Positions 1 through 11,880 of a stretch of 64,000 nt of DNA are shown one piece after another. Below the pieces are notes generated by a model, which saw only the letters and a program-made list of their open reading frames with translations, had not been told where the DNA came from and did no database searches. Within the stretch, counting starts at the first letter, position 1. Each line of letters starts with the position of its first letter. The position numbers were made by a program, and so were the translations under genes. The DNA is taken from positions 12,211,098 to 12,275,097 of the forward strand of contig OX359266.1 in assembly GCA_947179155.2 (NCBI GenBank). Reading direction: 5' to 3'. This stretch comes from Hedera helix. Its lineage: Eukaryota > Streptophyta > Magnoliopsida > Apiales > Araliaceae.

Positions 1-2635
1 TTAACCTAGTATATCGCTTTTAACCTATCATCTGTTCAACAATTATATCACATCTGTGCCCCCGGCCACAGATATTCACAACAGCTTGATTCTTGATGAT
101 TAGTACAAATAATAGTGATACAATTGATGAACAGAAGAAACATGATAAACAATAAGTATCGGAAGTTTACTTTGTGCAGATTCAAATAATGTCCAAATTG
201 CCAACATGATGTGGAGTGAAATTTAAAAATGATATTCAAGATCCACAGTTCAGAATAACGATTACAGTTCAATAGAAATGTTCAGAAAATAGGAAGGTTC
301 AGTTGAACTAATGAAATTCAACTATTATGGAACATATAATATTTTCAGGAATTATAGAAGCAATAGTTCCATAATAAGTTTCGATTTAGGTGTATGGAAG
401 AAAATAATATCCCTTACCGTAGCAGGTTTGATTAACAAAAGGTGAAGGGAATTAATATCCCTTACCATAGTAAGTTTGAATAATGGAAGATGAAAAAGAT
501 GGTATCCCTTATGAGTATAAAGGAAAATGATATCACTTACGAATATGGAATAAAAGTGTCATGTGATAATTCGTGTAGACAAATTATTTCCACACGAGAC
601 AAATAACAAGGGTTATTCACCAACAGGCGATAATCCGCACCGTAAGGTTATTCCCATCAATTTGAATACGAATAGTTATTCACCAAACAGGCGTAATCCG
701 CACCGTAAGGTTATTCCCACAATTTAATAGAATTTGAACACGAAGAGTTATTCACCAAACAGGCGTAATCCGCACCGTAAGGTTATTCCCACAATTTAAT
801 AGAATTTGAACACGAAGAGTTATTCACCAAACAGGCGATAATCCGCACCGTAAGGTTATTCTCAAAGATTAATAAGGAATGAATACAAAAGGTTATTCAC
901 CAACAGGCGGTAAACCGCGCCGTAAGGTTATTCCCACAATTTAATACATGGAAATAAATGGCACAAGAAAGAAACGATATTATTTTCGAGAATCAAAGAA
1001 TGATAATCCCTTCAAGTAAGAAAGAAAATAATATCCATTTATGATGATGAAAAGAGTGATACCCCTTACCGTAGTAAGTTAGAATATGAAAGAAGATAAT
1101 ATTCCTTACCGCAATAAATTTAAGAGTGTGAAAAGAATGATATTCCTTACCTTAACACGTGACTGGATATTGTTTTAAATGAGGTTGATCAACCTATATA
1201 TTTATAATATAAATTAGTAATTACCACATATAAATTTCAAAGTGTATAATAACTCGTATATTATGAACTATCAAAATTATATATATTTAACATAATTTTT
1301 GTAGTATAATATAACAACTTTCAAATAGTTTTTAAAATAATATTTCAAAATAAATCTTCTAAAGAAAGCTTTTAAAAATGAATCTTCTAATAGAAGAGTC
1401 TTCTAAAGGAAGTTTTGTGAATACCGCGAAATATATGAATTTATGAAATTACTACTCTTTAATAAAAGACTTACTTGAAAAATTTCTGCACTCCTTTTGG
1501 CTTTCAAACTCTCAAAATAACCTTACTATTCTCAGAGAAAACTCATAAAATTCTTATAGAAAAATTTTATGTTTTAGGTGTGATTTTTCTATTCAGCTGA
1601 ACAAGCTATTTATAGGGGAAAATGGGGTACTATGCGTGGTAGGTGGGCACTGTGCATTTGGTAGGTGAGAGAGGCTGCGCAAACGTTTTTTTTTAAAAAA
1701 TTTTCAATACTTGCACAGTAACTTTAAAATTTTCAAAAAGTGAACAGTAATGAACAGTAACTTTTGTCAGCCGATGAATAGTGATTTCCGGGAGTGAACA
1801 GTGACTCCGGAGTAACTTTTCCGATGTGAACAGTAACTTCCGTCAGTGAATAGTAACTTTTGAAAAATAATAATATTTATTTTATTTTATTTTATTTTAT
1901 TTATTCTACCTGTGGATCCAACATATAAAATAATGCTACAACAATGATAATAATAATGTAATAAACATGTTACAGATTATTATTAATTTAAATAATATAA
2001 ATTACTGTGTATTTGCTACTGTGACAATTATTTGGTTCAATAATTTTAAAATACAACGCACCAGCAATTATTGACTCAATGATATAAAATGCAGTGTAAT
2101 GACAATTATTAAATCAATAATGCAAAATACTGTGTAGCAACAATTATTGAATTGATAACATAAAATATTATACAACAACAATTATTGATGAAATGATGTG
2201 CAACAGTTAGGGTGTCAATTTCAGATCAATAATATAAGACACTGTGCAATACCGTGTGCTACTGTAGAGTACCGCATGCTACAGTAAAATACCATAAATT
2301 ACCGTATGCTACTATTCTTTTATCACTGGTATTTTTAACAGTTAACACCGTTGACTATTTTTATTTAAAAAGGTTACTTCTGTCGTTTTCTATATCCGAC
2401 AAATATTCCGTTGTGGGGTCCACAAATAATTTGTTATTTCGGCGCCGTCGTACGGCACGAATATTCCCCGACCAAACGAATATTCCCCGACAAAACGAAT
2501 ATTGTCCGACAAAATAAAATTTGCACATAACATCCTTAACTTTTAATTTTATCGATTTAACCACTTACTGTTTCATGAAAAAAAATATATGAAGAAAAAT
2601 TAAATTTTATATTTCATAAAATTCGGGGTCTTACA
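1..2635 (-). mobile_element. Partial LTR of a second D-family Ty3/gypsy element (D')
   Basis: This stretch aligns with the LTRs of element D, starting about 745 bases inside the LTR, so its other end lies left of the window. The right end, ttcggggtcttaca at 2635, is the same terminus as in D, which gives the minus-strand LTR start TGTAAGACCCC. It differs from D's LTRs by many substitutions and by extra repeat units, so it is an older copy. The bases just outside (ctaaa, 2636-2640) would be its TSD if the other end carries the same five bases. It may be a solo LTR or the 5' LTR of an element lying to the left. It appears to sit inside element B. Confidence 0.9.
600..945. repeat. Tandem repeat of about 72 bp inside LTR D', five copies
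   Basis: Five direct repeats share the core ttattcaccaa(a)caggcg and end with gtaaggttattc. The spacing is about 66-74 bp. Equivalent five-copy arrays are present in both LTRs of D (6599-6950 and 13736-14090), where the core reads caggcggcaatccgctccg. The array therefore belongs to this LTR family. Confidence 0.85.
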
Positions 2636-3491
2636 CTAAAGCTCCATTAAATTATTTGCCAGTGATTTTAGAAAATAATGCAATTATTTCCATTCCATTA
2701 CCTGTTACTCATTACAAAATTTTATATTCTGTTTTGCAGGTTTCCATTCCGGATTTAAAGTCTCTCCTCAACCGTATCAAATACTTGTTACTTGAAAAGG
2801 GAGTCGAACAGTCATGTCGAATGCAAAGGAGATTGAATTTACCGATGAAAAATAACGTGATGGATGGGGTACTCAAAATTCATGGAATTGGAGTGACATG
2901 ATGTTTAAGCCTGTTATCAAGCCCATGACAATAAACAAAGACGCTGTTTGGGAGGCAACCCAAGGGGAGTATAATTTTTTTTTTTATTTTTGCATTTATA
3001 GTTTAGTTATTTTTACTTTTTCTTTGTATCTTACTTTACATTGGAGACGATGTAAATTTTAAGTGTGGGGGAAGGGATTTAGGATTTTTGTTATATTTTG
3101 GAATTTTTTTTTTAAGGAATTTTAAAAATTTTAAAATTTTGAATTTTGTGGGTATATTCACTACAAACCCTCACGAAACAAAAGTCGTCCACTTGGGGGT
3201 AACCTTGGGGTTTAAAGGCTTGTTGCACACGCTAAGTGTAACCAAGTTTCCTACAAAAATGGGGTAATTTTTTATTTTATTTTTTTGGTGTCATTTAAGC
3301 AATGAATTAATTGAATTTTAAACTTTTAGCCAATGATAAAATTTTTATTTTTATTTAATAACTTTTGAAAAAGGAATAAATTTTTGCTTAGTCTAAATTT
3401 TGACTTATTATTGATTATTACTTTGTTTGAGATTTTTTAAATTTTTATGCACTTATATCCATTTGTTTGAGCTAGTTTTAATTAAGAGAAA
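2636..3491 (+). mobile_element. Element B, internal fragment (Athila/Tat-like, 3' non-coding part)
   Basis: This is the piece of B between LTR D' and the hAT element C; B resumes at 15650. The phrase gggaggcaaccca at about 2950 and the G-rich run agtgtgggggaaggga at about 3060 are typical of the region between pol and the 3' LTR in plant Athila/Tat-type Ty3 elements. An 81-codon open frame at 2656-2901 has no similarity I recognise and is probably fortuitous. No RT or integrase of B is visible; that part would lie left of the window. Assignment to B rests on continuity across the C insertion, marked by C's 8-bp TSD, and on the B LTR further right. Confidence 0.65.
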
Positions 3492-3518
3492 GTTTAAATT
3501 AGGGCTGCAAACGATCCG

Positions 3519-3790
3519 AACCGAACCGAACATTGTCGAACTCGAACCGAACTCGAACCACATTAGTCGAACTCGAACATGTTCGAGTAGCACTATCGAA
3601 CCAACGCACTTGTGCGAGTTCGGTTCGTTAGTGTTCGCGAACAGTTCGAGTTCGCGAACATGTTCGAGTTCGCGAGCAGATCGAGTTCGACTATATGCTC
3701 GAGTTCGACTATAATGCTCGAGTTCGCGAGCATGCTCGAGTTCGCCTATAATGCTCGAGTTCGTCTATTATGCTCGAGTTCGCAAAAATT
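3519..3790. repeat. Left subterminal array of hAT element C
   Basis: This is a dense array of short motifs built on TCGAAC, GAACCGAAC and their complement GTTCGAG, in both orientations and with many copies in 270 bp. hAT transposases such as Ac bind multiple subterminal motifs, so this array is the probable transposase-binding region. The repeat-rich open frames here (serine/arginine repeats) are by-products of the array and not genes. Confidence 0.8.
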
Positions 3791-3799
3791 AGGCTAAAT

Positions 3800-5340
3800 A
3801 TTTTTATTTTTTTTAAAAAAATTTAAATTTAATTACAAGGCTAAGAGGACTCAGATACTCGAGTTTATTTAGGAATTAGGAATAGCCAAAAAAGATATAA
3901 TATATCATAATATCATATTATAATATATTCATATATATTAAATTAGTAGTAGTGGTCAATATTATTGTTAATTACTTAATTAGTCTAAAATAAATAAATA
4001 TTACTACTTTTAATTAACTCAAAAAAGGGCGATATTACTACTTGCTCAATTAATTAATTATTTTCATATTTTTGTATTTTTTACTTTTAGGTAAAACAAA
4101 AGAAAAAAAATACTCCATCTATTTCATAAAAAGAGTCTTATTTGAGATTTTCTTATAATGAAATTATAAAATTCTAAAATTTAAAATAATGTGAATTTAG
4201 TTGATTTAGATTAATTCAATATATAATAAACTAATATTGTTAAGTTGTTACCCTTGAAATGTATTACTACTAGATACTTCTTCCATTCTGAAATATAAGT
4301 AATAAGATCAACTGCTCAAGTATGAATTTTTAATTCAAAAGGAATGTGGTAATTAACTTTTGAATAACATAAATCTTGAGAATTATTTTATAAAAAGTTT
4401 ATAATTTTTATAATTATATTGTTTAAAACTAAATAATTTTTTTCTAAAAAACTAAAGTAATATATTAAATTTTACAATTTTGTAAATTAACTACAATTCT
4501 AATATCAAAGGCTCAAAGTAATTTAGAGACTTTTTGTGTTTTTGTTTTTTTTCTCACCTTTTTGCTTATTTTAATTTAAATTATTAACTCATTTTAATTT
4601 CATGCAAACGGTACCGTGACATTGCTTTATTGGATTATTAAACTTTTTAAACACTATTTTTTATACTAAATATGATTACTTAATTGCATAAAACAAAGTT
4701 AGTTAATTATTTTTTCTCACCGTCTCACATATACATTATAAGTCTGTAACACTAAAAAATTTTAAAATTTTAAAATCAAGTTTGCACTTTTAATTATATG
4801 GTTGATGAACAATAGGTTGATGTAAACAACGATTATTACTCTATTAGTGATGTCTCGATACATTGATAACTTGATTTCTCTATTCTCTATCTTAATTTGG
4901 CAATTTCAATAACTCAAGCAAATGTAAGCAATTGTATTGTATCATTCTTTAATTAATGTCAAATTGTCATTGCATGAAGATTAATGACATTATTTATGTG
5001 ATTTATGACATGGGTTATAATTTATTAAATTATCAGTAATATAAATTGTAATAATCTAACAATCATTGTTAAAAAATTTATGAAAATATTACAATTATTT
5101 TAATTAAATTACATGTGAAGAAGTACACATTATTATTTATTAATTATTTAATAAAAATGTGTACTTTTAATCAATTATTAAAAAAACAAAAAGATGTTTA
5201 AGTAATAAAAAAAGAAAATTATTAAAAAATTAACAATTATTGATAAGACAAACTTTAAGATTTAATATGAAATAACTAATTATTTGTATGTAGAATTTAA
5301 AAATATTAAACATGTAAGAAATACAATTCAAACTGAAGCA
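3800..5340. other. AT-rich interior of hAT element C, no gene seen
   Basis: About 1.5 kb of AT-rich DNA without a convincing reading frame, RNA gene or promoter. It joins the left subterminal array to the GC-richer right subterminal array that starts near 5345. There is no BED zinc finger or hAT dimerisation domain, in line with a non-autonomous element. Confidence 0.7.
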
Positions 5341-5401
5341 GCTAACGAACCGAACCGAGCCGAGCCGAGCCGAACCAAACCGAGCTGCGTCGAACACTAG
5401 C

Positions 5402-5406
5402 ATAGT
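5402..5406. repeat. Target-site duplication of element D, left copy (atagt)
   Basis: The five bases atagt directly precede the left LTR of D and are repeated at 15424-15428 directly after the right LTR. A 5-bp duplication is standard for Ty3/gypsy integration and proves that D inserted as one unit into the right subterminal array of C. Confidence 0.97.
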
Positions 5407-6598
5407 TGTGACGCCCCCAAATCTGGGCCCACACAGCCCAAACTTAAGTCGTCAAAAGACTACAACAAAATTATTACAACAAAGCACAACGTACAACAAT
5501 ACAGTGTATAATAATACACAACTAAGTCTTCACTATTATTGCCACACTATTTTACAAAACGTGAAGACTATGATAACTATTCCTCGGACCCTCACTCCAT
5601 TCCCCGGCTAGACCCTGTTATGTTTTCATCTCCTGTTGAAAAACAATGGAACAAAAGAAAGGGTGAGCTCAAATAGCCCAGTAAAGAATATCATGACTAA
5701 GATAATGACGAATAAATTATCATTAGTCTTCAACAGCTGAGTTCTTGATAGAATACAATAGACTACAAGGTTTATATCAAAAACTGCAGTTAAATTCTTA
5801 AACAACGTTCAGATCAATAATAGCAGCGGAATGAGTAATCTATTAGAAGAATAATGCAGACTATAATGTCCACTCGGTTCTCTTTTTAGGAAAAACATCA
5901 TCAACTTTTATCATCTGAAATATCATTAGTCAAGATAATACAAATTCACAGTTCCTGATCATAATCATGCACATCAACAGTTCATCTTTGCACTACGGGC
6001 CAAAGACATTCAATATAACACCAACGGTCATGATTATACCAGATTCAGCCTTTGGTCATAATCATACCAAACAACAGTTCATCTTTGCACTACGGGCCAA
6101 AGAGAACATTCACCACGTGCCATAAAAGACACCGAACAGATGTATCGCCTTTAACCTATTATATCGCCTTTAACCTATCATCTGTTCAACAAATATATCA
6201 CATTTGTGCCCCCGGCCACAGATATTCACAACAGCTTGATTTTTGGATGATTAAAATGATATAAATGATGAACAGAAGAAATAGGATAACAATAAGTATC
6301 GGAAGTTTACTTTGTACAGATTCAAATAATGTCCAAATTGTCAACATGATGTGGAGTGAAATTTAAAAATGATATTCAAGATCCACAGTTCAGAATAACG
6401 GTTACAATTCAATAGAAAGGTTCACGTAAATAGGAAGGTTCAGTTGAAATAATGAAGTTCAACTATTATGGAACATATAATATTTTCAGGAATTATAGAA
6501 GCAATAGTTCCATAATAAATTTTGATTTAGGAGTATGAAAGAAAATAATATCCCTTACCGTAGCAGGTTTGATTAACAAAAGGTGAAGGAAATTAATA

Positions 6599-6950
6599 CA
6601 AAGGGTTATTCACCAACAGGCGGCAATCCGCTCCGTAAGGTTATTCCCACAATTTAATAGAATTTGAGTACAAAGAGTTATTCACCAAACAGGCGGCAAT
6701 CCGCTCCGTAAGGTTATTCTCAGAGATTAATAATGAATGAATACGAAAGGTTATTCACCAACAGGCGGCAATCCGCTCCGTAAGGTTATTCCCACAATTT
6801 AATAGAATTTGAGTACAAAGAGTTATTCACCAAACAGGCGGCAATCCGCTCCGTAAGGTTATTCTCAGAGATTAATAATCAATGAATACGAAAGGTTATT
6901 CACCAACAGGCGGCAATCCGCTCCGTAAGGTTATTCCCACAATTTAATAC
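6599..6950. repeat. Five-copy 72-bp tandem array in the 3' LTR of D
   Basis: Units share gttattcacc, caggcggcaatccgctccg and taaggttattc. Two unit types alternate: one ends with ccacaatttaatag, the other with tcagagattaataa. This suggests that the present array grew from a duplicated two-unit block. The same array occurs at 13736-14090. Confidence 0.88.
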
Positions 6951-7020
6951 ATGGAAATAAAGGCACGTCTTATGAGTAAGGAAGAAACAATATTATTATC
7001 GAGAATCAAATAATGATAAT

Positions 7021-7169
7021 CCCTTACCATAGTATGTTTGAATAATGGAAGATGAAAAAGATGGTATCCCTTACCATAGTATGTTTGAATAATGGAAGAT
7101 GAAAAAGATGGTATCCCTTACCATAGTATGTTTGAATAATGGAAGATGAAAAAGATGGTATCCCTTACC
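7021..7169. repeat. 47-bp triplicate in the 3' LTR of D
   Basis: There are three near-identical direct repeats starting cccttaccatagtatgtttg, with a period of 47 bp. The same triplicate is in the other LTR at about 14159-14308, so it predates this insertion. LTR D' shows only diverged single relatives of the unit. Confidence 0.85.
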
Positions 7170-8280
7170 ATAACACGTGACTGGATATTGATTTAAATGA
7201 GGTTGATTAACTTGAACAGTACACGTATACTTATAGATCTTCACAAATACTCAAGATGACTTAAGCACACTTAGAGAGAACTTTCACAAGAAGTATTTAG
7301 AGAGAGAAAGAAAGAACAAGTAAGGAAGTTTATGAAAAATCCTTAAGTTAAGGCTTCTATTTATAGCCAAAAATCTTATCATTCATTTAATCTAAACCAT
7401 TCATTTAAAGATCACCTTTTAATCTACACCATTCATTTCATATCACCTAATAATCACCTAACTTTATATTATAAACAAATAACTTTATCAATTCAATTAT
7501 TATGACTAATTGTTATAAATACAGTATAGTTAGCTCTTAGATATCAAGTCAATAAATTAATGAAATACAACTGTTTAAATAACATCATAATAGAGATAAC
7601 AATAATGTAAAATAAAGCATACGTTACTGTGTAATGACAATTATTGATTCAATAATGTGAATTACTGTGCATATGTTACTGTGACAATTATTAGGTTCAA
7701 TAATTTTAAAAACAGTGCAACAACAATTATTGACTCAATGATATAAAATACAGTGTAATGACAATTATTAAATAATGCAAAATACTGTGTAACAACAATT
7801 ATTGAATTGATAATATAAAATATTATGCAGTGACAATTATCGATGAAATGATGCGTAACAGTTACGGTGTCAATTATCAGACCAATAATATGAGACACTA
7901 TGCAATACCGTGTGTTACTGTAGAGTACCGTGTGCTACAGAAAATACCATAAACTACCGTATGCTACTATTCTTTTATCACCGGTATTTTAACAGTTCCG
8001 TTGACTATTTTTATTTAAAAAGGTTACTTATGTCGTTTTCTATATCCGACAAATATTCCGTTGTGGGGTCCACCAATAATTTATTATTTCGGCGCCGTCG
8101 TACGGCACGAATATTCCCCGACCAAACGAATATTCCCCGACAAAGCGAATATTGTCCGACAAAATAAAATTTGCACATAACATCCTTAACTTTCAATTTT
8201 GTTAATTTAACCACTTACTGTTTTAAAAAAAAATATATATGAAGAAAAATTAAATTTTGTATTTCATAAAATTCGGGGTC

Positions 8281-11200
8281 TTACAACCTCCCCTCCTTAT
8301 GAAATTTCGTCCCCGAAATTGACGTACCTGACATATCGAAGAGGTAAGGATACTTAGATTTCATCTCAGATTCTAGCTCCCAGGTCATTTCCTCAGTATC
8401 TTGGTTCCTCCATAAAACCTTAACTTGAGGTATAACCTTTGAGCGTAGGATCTGCTCCTTCTTATCCAGGATCTTAACAGGTACCTCCTCGTATGTTAAA
8501 TCCTCTGCTATAACGTCTGGTTCTAACTCAATGACGTGGTTTGGGTCCTTCACATATTTACGTAACATAGATATGTGAAAAACGTTATGGATGCGAGACA
8601 TACTTGGTGGTAGGGCTAGTCTGTAGGCTACGGTTCCTATTCGATCGAGGATTTCAAATGGGCCAATAAATCGAGGGTTGAGTTTTCCTCTCTTTCCGAA
8701 TCTCGTAACCCCTTTCCATGGAGAAACACGTAAGAATACATGATCTCCGACGTTGAAACTTTCGTCTCTCCGATGAAGATCAGCATAACTCTTTTGTCGT
8801 TCTTGTGCGGTCTGTATTCGTTGTCGGATCATTTGGATCTTTTCGGTCGTCAAGCGTACCAACTCGGGTCCCAACAATTTTGCTTCTCCTACCTCATTCC
8901 AACATATTGGAGAGCGACACTTCCTTCCATACAAAGCCTCGAATGGAGCCATGCCTATGCTTGCTTGGTAACTGTTGTTGTAAGAAAATTCCACCAATGA
9001 CAAGTACTTATCCCAACTTCCTTTGAAGTCTAATACACAAAGTCTCAAAAGATCTTCGAGGGTCTGGATCGTCCTTTCCGATTGTCCGTCCGTTTGAGGA
9101 TGGTATGCAGAACTAAAACGTAGTTCAGTGCCCATAGCTTTTTGTAGACTGATCCAAAAGCGTGAAGTGAATCTAGGATCTCGATCAGAAACTATGGAAA
9201 CTGGCATGCCATGCAATCTCACGATCTCATTTATGTACATACCGGCAAGACGTTCAAGTGAAAAGTTTTCTCGTATAGGCAAGAAATGAGCAGATTTGGT
9301 CAATCTATCTACGATCACCCAAATTGCATCTAAGCCTTGAGAAACTTTTGGAAGACCCGTCACGAAGTCCATATTGATGTGTTCCCACTTCCATTCGGGA
9401 ACTTCAAGTGATTGTAATGGACCTTTAGGAACTTGATGCTCTGCCTTGACACGTTGACAAGTTAGGCACCTTGAGATAAACTCCGCAATCTCTCTTTTCA
9501 TATTGTTCCACCAAAATGTATGTCGAAGATCTCGATACATCTTGGTACCTCCTGGGTGGATTACAAACGGCGTGTTGTGTGCCTCCATCATGATTTTATG
9601 CTTTAATTCAGGATCGTTAGGAACACAGAGTCGAGAGTTGACTCGAAGTATTCCTTTCTCGTCGATTCTTGCTTCGGGAATGACACCTTCTTGTACTTTC
9701 TTTATCATGTTTATCAGTTCCGGATCGGTAGCTTGAGCAGCTTTAATTTTATCGATTAAAGTTGGTTCTACTCGCACGTGAGCAATCTTCGAGTGGGTCC
9801 CTGGTGTCTTTAGCTCTATCTCCATCTTTTGCAAGTCGTACAAAATACACTTTTGTGTTGTCAGCAGTGCACTTGTACTTGCATAAGATTTTCTGCTCAA
9901 AGCGTCAGCTACAACGTTCGCCTTTCCCGGGTGATACTGGATTGTGTGGTCATAATCCTTTAACAGCTCAAGCCAACGTCGTTGTCGCATGTTGAGTTCC
10001 TTCTGGGTGAAGAAATACTTGAGACTTTTATGATCCGTATAGATATCCACTTTTTCTCCGTACAAGTAGTGTCTCCAGATCTTCAACGCGAAAACGACTG
10101 CTGCCAACTCTAGATCATGAGTAGGATAATTTTTCTCATAATCTTTGAGTTGTCGAGAGGCGTAGGCTATAACCTTTCCATGTTGCATAAGGACACAGCC
10201 TAGACCTTTGCCAGAAGCATCGCTGTAGATAACAAATTCTCCTGATCCTGATGGTATGGTCAGAACAGGAGCTGAAACCAGTCTCTTCTTGAGTTCTTGG
10301 AAACTTTTCTCGCATTCCTCGCTCCATATGAATTTTGTGCTTTTCCGAGTAAGCTGCGTTAATGGAGTGGCGATTCGAGAAAATCCTTCTACGAATCTCC
10401 GATAATAACCAGCTAGACCCAGAAAACTTCGGACTTCGGTTACTGTTTTGGGTTGTTCCCAATTTAGTACCGTTTCAATCTTCGTAGGATCGACTGATAT
10501 TCCTTGACTAGAAATCACATGCCCAAGAAACGCGACCTCCTCAAGCCAGAACTCACATTTCTTCAACTTGGCATATAATTTGTTTTCACGGAGCTTTTGT
10601 AATATCAATCTCAGGTGTTGTTCATGATCCTCGCGACTCTTGGAGTATATGAGGATGTCATCAATAAAGACAACCACAAAATGATCCAAATGTTCCTTGA
10701 ATATCCGGTTCATCATGTCCATGAAAGCTGCAGGAGCATTAGTTAGTCCAAAAGGCATGACTAAGAACTCATAATGCCCATAACGAGTTCTGAAAGCAGT
10801 CTTTGGAATGTCCTCAGCTTTAACCTTTAACTGATGATATCCAGAACGGAGATCAATCTTTGAGAAATGTTGAGCGCCTTGCAATTGATCAAACATGTCA
10901 TCAATCCGAGGTAACGGGTACCTGTTCTTGATGGTGACATGGTTCAATTCTCGGTAGTCAATGCACAATCTCATACTCCCGTCTTTCTTCTTCACAAAAA
11001 GAACAGGAGCACCCCAAGGTGATGCACTCGGACGAATGAAACCGGTATCCAACAATTCCTGTAGTTGGACTTTTAACTCTTGAAGTTCAATGGGAGCCAT
11101 TCGGTAGGGAGCTTTGGAAATGGGCTTGGTACCGGGTTCAAGATCAATATAAAAATCAATTTCACGGTTTGGGGGTAAGCCAGGAAGTTCTTCAGGAAAA

Positions 11201-11880
11201 ACGTCAGGAAACTCATTCACAATGGGAATATCATTTAAGTTTGACGTATTTTTGTTCAAATCAGTGACATGAGCTAAAAAGGCTTGACATCCGTTTTTCA
11301 ATAAACGAATGGCTTTATGGCTAGAAATAACAGTTATAGATTTCAATGGTTTAGTTGCTTGAATTTGCATGACAGGTTGATTAGGAATATGAAAACTAAT
11401 AATCTTATGAAAACAATCAATTTTAACATGATGGGTAGTCAACCAATCAATTCCTAAAATCACATCAAATTCACGCATCTCCAAAGAAATAAGGTCAACA
11501 GGTAATGTGATGTTGTTGATTTGAACTAGGCAAGATTTATAGACAGTAGATGTAATGGTAATTTCTCCCAATGAGGTTTCAACTGATAAGACAAGATTTA
11601 AGTTTTCAATAGTCAAATTTAAACGTTGAGTACATATAGGTGAGATAAAAGAGTGGATAGAGCCAGTATCTAATATGGCATAGACTTCACGAGAATTTAT
11701 GAATAGCTTACCGGTTATCACCTCATTCGGTTTCTTGACTGTTATCGTCAAATCGAATCCCGAATACTTCATTCGGATCTTCACGTATTTCAACCATGGG
11801 AATACCACTGAATAATTTTCTAGCAAACTGTTTCTCGGGTTCATCAACTTCATCAGTAGTAAGGTACCAATGATTTCCAT
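8281..11880 (-). CDS. Element D pol polyprotein (PR-RT-RH-INT-chromodomain), intact
   Basis: This 1199-codon frame encodes the enzymes for reverse transcription and integration of D. In order: aspartic protease with LDTGS at residues 70-74; RT with DYRELN at 308-313 and the catalytic FIDD at 405-408; RNase H with D554, E591, D616 and D659; integrase zinc finger H768, H775, C805, C808; integrase core D838, D899, E935 (a DD35E spacing); GPF motif near 1073; chromodomain about 1128-1180. Every key residue I looked for is present. The first Met is only the first in the frame. The frame overlaps ORF1 by 158 bp and is offset by one base, so expression probably needs a +1 shift before the protease. 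The last codons read through the polypurine tract, and the stop lies inside the LTR. Confidence 0.97.
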   Translation of the reverse strand: MEIIGTLLLMKLMNPRNSLLENYSVVFPWLKYVKIRMKYSGFDLTITVKKPNEVITGKLFINSREVYAILDTGSIHSFISPICTQRLNLTIENLNLVLSVETSLGEITITSTVYKSCLVQINNITLPVDLISLEMREFDVILGIDWLTTHHVKIDCFHKIISFHIPNQPVMQIQATKPLKSITVISSHKAIRLLKNGCQAFLAHVTDLNKNTSNLNDIPIVNEFPDVFPEELPGLPPNREIDFYIDLEPGTKPISKAPYRMAPIELQELKVQLQELLDTGFIRPSASPWGAPVLFVKKKDGSMRLCIDYRELNHVTIKNRYPLPRIDDMFDQLQGAQHFSKIDLRSGYHQLKVKAEDIPKTAFRTRYGHYEFLVMPFGLTNAPAAFMDMMNRIFKEHLDHFVVVFIDDILIYSKSREDHEQHLRLILQKLRENKLYAKLKKCEFWLEEVAFLGHVISSQGISVDPTKIETVLNWEQPKTVTEVRSFLGLAGYYRRFVEGFSRIATPLTQLTRKSTKFIWSEECEKSFQELKKRLVSAPVLTIPSGSGEFVIYSDASGKGLGCVLMQHGKVIAYASRQLKDYEKNYPTHDLELAAVVFALKIWRHYLYGEKVDIYTDHKSLKYFFTQKELNMRQRRWLELLKDYDHTIQYHPGKANVVADALSRKSYASTSALLTTQKCILYDLQKMEIELKTPGTHSKIAHVRVEPTLIDKIKAAQATDPELINMIKKVQEGVIPEARIDEKGILRVNSRLCVPNDPELKHKIMMEAHNTPFVIHPGGTKMYRDLRHTFWWNNMKREIAEFISRCLTCQRVKAEHQVPKGPLQSLEVPEWKWEHINMDFVTGLPKVSQGLDAIWVIVDRLTKSAHFLPIRENFSLERLAGMYINEIVRLHGMPVSIVSDRDPRFTSRFWISLQKAMGTELRFSSAYHPQTDGQSERTIQTLEDLLRLCVLDFKGSWDKYLSLVEFSYNNSYQASIGMAPFEALYGRKCRSPICWNEVGEAKLLGPELVRLTTEKIQMIRQRIQTAQERQKSYADLHRRDESFNVGDHVFLRVSPWKGVTRFGKRGKLNPRFIGPFEILDRIGTVAYRLALPPSMSRIHNVFHISMLRKYVKDPNHVIELEPDVIAEDLTYEEVPVKILDKKEQILRSKVIPQVKVLWRNQDTEEMTWELESEMKSKYPYLFDMSGTSISGTKFHKEGRL
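8286..8298 (-). promoter_or_regulatory. Polypurine tract of element D
   Basis: On the minus strand the 13 bases aaggaggggaggt sit directly before the 3' LTR start. A purine run here primes plus-strand DNA synthesis in LTR retrotransposons. It is also translated as the final residues of pol. Confidence 0.93.

Larger units (their letters stand above)
5407..8285 (-). repeat. 3' LTR of element D
   Basis: This is the left copy of the D LTR, 2879 bp. It differs from the right copy at about 5723 (a/g), 6256 (a/g) and 8029 (a/c), and by one A near 6957. It contains the five-copy 72-bp array (6599-6950), a 47-bp triplicate (about 7021-7169), a TATA box on the minus strand (7357-7366, CTATAAATAG) and a triple cgaatattccccgac-type repeat near 8105-8160. 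The stop codon of D pol lies in its first few bases on the minus strand. Confidence 0.96.

Noticed and set aside
3427..3797. Serine/arginine-repeat open frames
   Set aside because: They are translations of the hAT subterminal motif array in two frames, with no independent coding signal.
6599..6950. Regularly spaced repeats that resemble a CRISPR array
   Set aside because: Spacers are near-identical to each other, the array lies inside a plant LTR and recurs in the partner LTR. It is a tandem repeat.
8740..9995. Plus-strand frames of 70-86 codons over the D pol region
   Set aside because: They are antisense shadows of the intact 1199-codon pol frame, which carries all the domain motifs.
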